64,000 nt of DNA, from contig OZ035961.1 of assembly GCA_964034945.1 (NCBI GenBank), positions 3,268,001-3,332,000 of the forward strand, written 5' to 3'. This document shows positions 61,601-64,000 of this stretch, one piece after another. A program made the position numbers and the translations under genes. Numbering within the stretch: position 1 is the stretch's first letter; every line of letters begins with the position of its first letter. This DNA comes from Chrysopilus asiliformis (lineage: Eukaryota > Arthropoda > Insecta > Diptera > Rhagionidae). Under the pieces are notes generated by a model. That model saw nothing but the letters and a program-made list of their open reading frames with translations. It had not been told where the DNA came from and did no database searches.

Positions 61601-62313
61601 AGCGGGACTGTGCCACCACTCTCGTGCCAGCTAAAACTTCGAAACGTCGAAATACAATTGTCCTTTCGGACGAACAGTCTCGAGATGAGCAACAAATTAT
61701 CACTACGAATTTGATAGACATAAAACCCGTTATTGATTTAATCAAAGGCTCAGCTCTTTCAATGGCAAATAGTGCGGTTTCGACATTTAGCGCTTGCTTT
61801 AACAAACCGCCAGAGATTCCAATCGTAAGACCCACCATCCCAAACAGGACATTGGCGCCAATTCGAACCGAGAGCAACGGTACAAGTGATAATGGAATAT
61901 TGAGTTTCTTTGGCCAAAATCATATCCCGATCAGAGATCTCTCAAGTGACAGTCTTTTTTCTTCATTGGCCAAAAAGCGTAAACTCGATATACCAGACTT
62001 CTCTGCGACAAATGGCGAGAAGAAGACCACCAGCCCTAGTCGTATGATCAAACATGATGTTTCCAGAGACGAAAAGATAACGGTTAAATGTCCCACAGAA
62101 AAAGAATTCCAACAGTACTTGATCGCCAATAAACTTACAGATCCAGTCAAGAAAATCAATATACAACCGGCATTCGAAGAGCCAGTGTCAGCGGCAATTC
62201 AAGAATATGCATCGATGCCAAGTAATAAAAGGATAACCCTTTTGCAGCGAATGGCTGAGAATAAAACAAAGAAAATGCAACAAAGTCTACTTAAATCTGC
62301 CTTAGAAAATTAA
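58607..62313 (+). CDS. ZNF800: ZNF800-like zinc-finger protein
   Basis: Five coding exons, 58607-58747, 58813-58974, 59041-59524, 59646-59793 and 60387-62313, encode 953 residues in consistent phase. Exon 2 has the signature RECDIIYECKVCRNIFRSL then NFISHKRVYC, a C2HC finger (C62, C65, H78, C83) that closely follows the start of vertebrate ZNF800. Next come C2H2 fingers at about 260-281 and 290-311, a C2HC finger at 374-394 (CPFCGKSFERKAVLTTH), and C2H2 fingers at 526-547 and 555-576. The segment QRHVLQLDRVPNSKVAVYQ corresponds to the conserved LEPIxxNQNAVFQ region of ZNF800. The tail after 580 is long, basic and Ser-rich with no domain I recognise. ZNF800 is a nuclear zinc-finger regulator; a role in this animal is not known to me. 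AATAAA follows near 62614. Confidence 0.85.
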
Positions 62314-62861
62314 TTCTTAACAAATGAGACACACACAAACCTAAAAATATATGATATACATAATATTTAATTATAGTAACTCAACATATATAAATTGATC
62401 GCCTTAGTTCTTATCAATGGAAGGAAATACCCAAAACAAAATTATTTTAATAACTTCAAATTCCAATTTTTTTAGTCTTCCTTCTCATTGATAAAATATC
62501 AAATATTGAATTTCTTTGACTGCGTTTAGTTGTAACTTTCCACTATTTTCATGAAGTCCCTTTTGCTACCTTGAAGTAATTACTTATTTTATTTAATGCG
62601 ATCCGTTTTTGTAATAAAACATGTTTGAAAAAATCGCATAGTGTTGAATTGAAATGAGTATCACTTCTTATCGTCATTTGCATATTAATAAATGGATAAA
62701 CAAAATAAAAAAAAAATATGTAACAGAAATCATTTTCTAAATATATATTATGAATTATAGATGTAAATCAGTTTATTTAACGTTTTATTAATTAAAAAAA
62801 AACTCCATACTATATACAAACTGAATTTTTATTTTGAACGAAAATTATTGATTTTTTTTCT
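62314..62861. other. 3' UTR and AT-rich flank of the ZNF800-like gene
   Basis: It contains GTAATAAAACATG near 62611 as a likely polyadenylation signal. Nothing else seen. Confidence 0.55.
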
Positions 62862-63279
62862 CTGTCACATCGCGTCTTGATTTGGGATTTTTCATCGCAG
62901 AGATTTTTGATTGACCAATCAGAGCTCGAGTTGACGGCGATAAAAAATCCCAGAGATAAATTACAAGAAATCTTGCAATTGCAAAATTCTTCCGACAAGT
63001 AGTTGCGAAAATTACTAATTTTTACAAACAATACGATACAAAAAGCTTTGGAAGAGAATATATAACATTAAGAGGTTTTTCTTTTCGTCTGTTATTCTGT
63101 TTCAGCCTTTTCAACTTAACGTATTGCATTAATTGCGAGAGCGGCGACTATGTGTTTTCCTTTCATCGCCATTTTGAGTACTAAAATTTCAAGAGATTTT
63201 CGGCCCAGCTGTCAAAAAAATCTCATCGCGGTGAGATATTTCTTGGGATGAAAAATTGTTAATCAAGACGCGGTGTCAG
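62862..63279. mobile_element. MITE with CTGTCACATCGCGTCTTGAT inverted ends
   Basis: Left CTGTCACATCGCGTCTTGAT ... ATTTTTCATC and right, read inward, CTGACACCGCGTCTTGATTA ... ATTTTTCATC are imperfect inverted copies of about 34 bp. The interior has no gene. Confidence 0.7.
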
Positions 63280-63289
63280 TTTCATAGAA

Positions 63290-63480
63290 TAATATCTATT
63301 ATATAATAGGCTGGTTTGCCCATATGTCTGCCTGTCTGTCTGTCTGTTCGCTCAAAACTCGGGAACCACTGAACCAACTTGGAGCTTACTAACATCAAGG
63401 CGCAAATTTTAAATAACGGGTCCTCCTATAGTTCATAGCGAAGCCCCTAGTTCACGGAGTAAAGTGTCAGACGTGCCTAA
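63290..63480 (+). repeat. relative of the Helitron-like 5' region
   Basis: TATTATATAATAGGCTGG, then ATGTCTGCCTGTCTGTCTGT, then AACTCGGGAACCACTGAACC follow the same order as the Helitron-like elements here (TATATAAAAAT, CTGTCTG run, CTGAACCGATTG), but the sequence is a different subfamily without the 162-bp unit. The far end was not found. Confidence 0.5.
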
Positions 63481-64000
63481 AAGTTTCAAAATTATCAGCG
63501 AAACTAGGAAGTAACGGTTTTTGGGAGTAAATACCTTTGTTGAGTGTCAAGTATTGTAAGCTTATAATGACATTCCAAAAATAATTGTGATTACGGTTCG
63601 TTTTCTTATATTTTCGACCTTCAAATTTTCAGCCTCCCAAAAAAGATCCTTAATTTTCTATCCTCGTAAGATTTAATAAAATTTAGTTTTACGGGCAAAA
63701 TTTGCGACGACTATATCATTCAAACTTCACGCCAATATTTTTCTTTTTTAAAACTTCACGCCAATACCCCTCCTCCCCTAGTCATGTTTTTGTGATTTCA
63801 TGAAAATTAGTTATTTATGTTGATATATTTATTTGTTAAATATTTTAAGATTAGAAAAATCTTAGGGTCACAAGACATCACATGACAAATTTTTTAAAAT
63901 TATATTTTGATTGTATTCATATTTCACTTTCGTAATTTTCAACTAAAAAAAACAAAAGCAACTTCAACTGGTGCTCAAAATGTTTTATTTCTACGCGTTC
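63481..64000. other. non-coding DNA at the window end
   Basis: No gene seen. Near 63735-63800 there is a direct repeat of AACTTCACGCCAATA and a C-rich tract (CCCCTCCTCCCCTAGTCATG) like the dispersed MITE core. Confidence 0.45.

Noticed and set aside
60657..61877. Minus-strand frames of 140 and 161 codons
   Set aside because: Antisense shadows of the last exon of the ZNF800-like gene.
1..64000. CRISPR array, bacterial operons, rRNA or tRNA genes
   Set aside because: No regularly spaced repeats, no prokaryotic gene layout and no tRNA cloverleaf or rRNA sequence was recognised by eye; tRNAscan-SE or Infernal would be the decisive check.

Overview
This window is AT-rich animal nuclear DNA, most likely from a dipteran insect. 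Four conserved protein-coding loci have canonical GT-AG introns. Both a fasciclin I gene with a GPI-anchor tail and the crowd of small DNA transposons fit an insect. The species cannot be named from sequence alone, and no bacterial, viral, rRNA or tRNA features were found.

Layout. (1) From about 5.3 to 18.5 kb, plus strand, lies the 3' half of a fasciclin I (Fas1) gene: seven exons encoding the last two FAS1 domains and a hydrophobic GPI signal. One exon is a 30-nt phase-neutral micro-exon. The upstream exons lie outside the window. The introns are full of mobile elements: a mariner deletion derivative, a hAT element with an exact 8-bp duplication, Helitron-type elements and several foldback MITEs. 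(2) From 18.5 to 25.4 kb is very AT-rich DNA, partly a possible long Fas1 3' UTR, with four more MITE-like insertions. (3) From 26.3 to 30.7 kb, plus strand, is a complete PHF14 homologue of 11 coding exons with three PHD modules, predicted at 1146 aa. (4) From 33.97 to 32.11 kb, minus strand, is a complete NMD3 homologue of 4 coding exons, predicted at 512 aa. It converges on PHF14, with MITEs between the two. (5) From 34 to 58.6 kb is about 24 kb with no convincing coding exon. It holds large inverted-repeat elements, a pogo-like MITE and some less AT-rich patches that might be cis-regulatory. (6) From 58.6 to 62.3 kb, plus strand, is a ZNF800-type zinc-finger gene of 5 coding exons, predicted at 953 aa. 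(7) The last 1.7 kb carries two more repeats.

The four genes are not a pathway: a neuronal adhesion protein, a chromatin reader, a 60S ribosome export adaptor and a zinc-finger nuclear protein. I found no clear new biological system. The most unusual points are a 162-bp (54-codon) unit that stays open in tandem inside Helitron-like elements, one dispersed MITE family with at least nine copies in 64 kb, two stop-free introns of 3n length in PHF14, and an unidentified coding-like exon upstream of Fas1. Exon joints were set by hand from splice consensus, phase and family similarity recalled from general knowledge. No database search was run.
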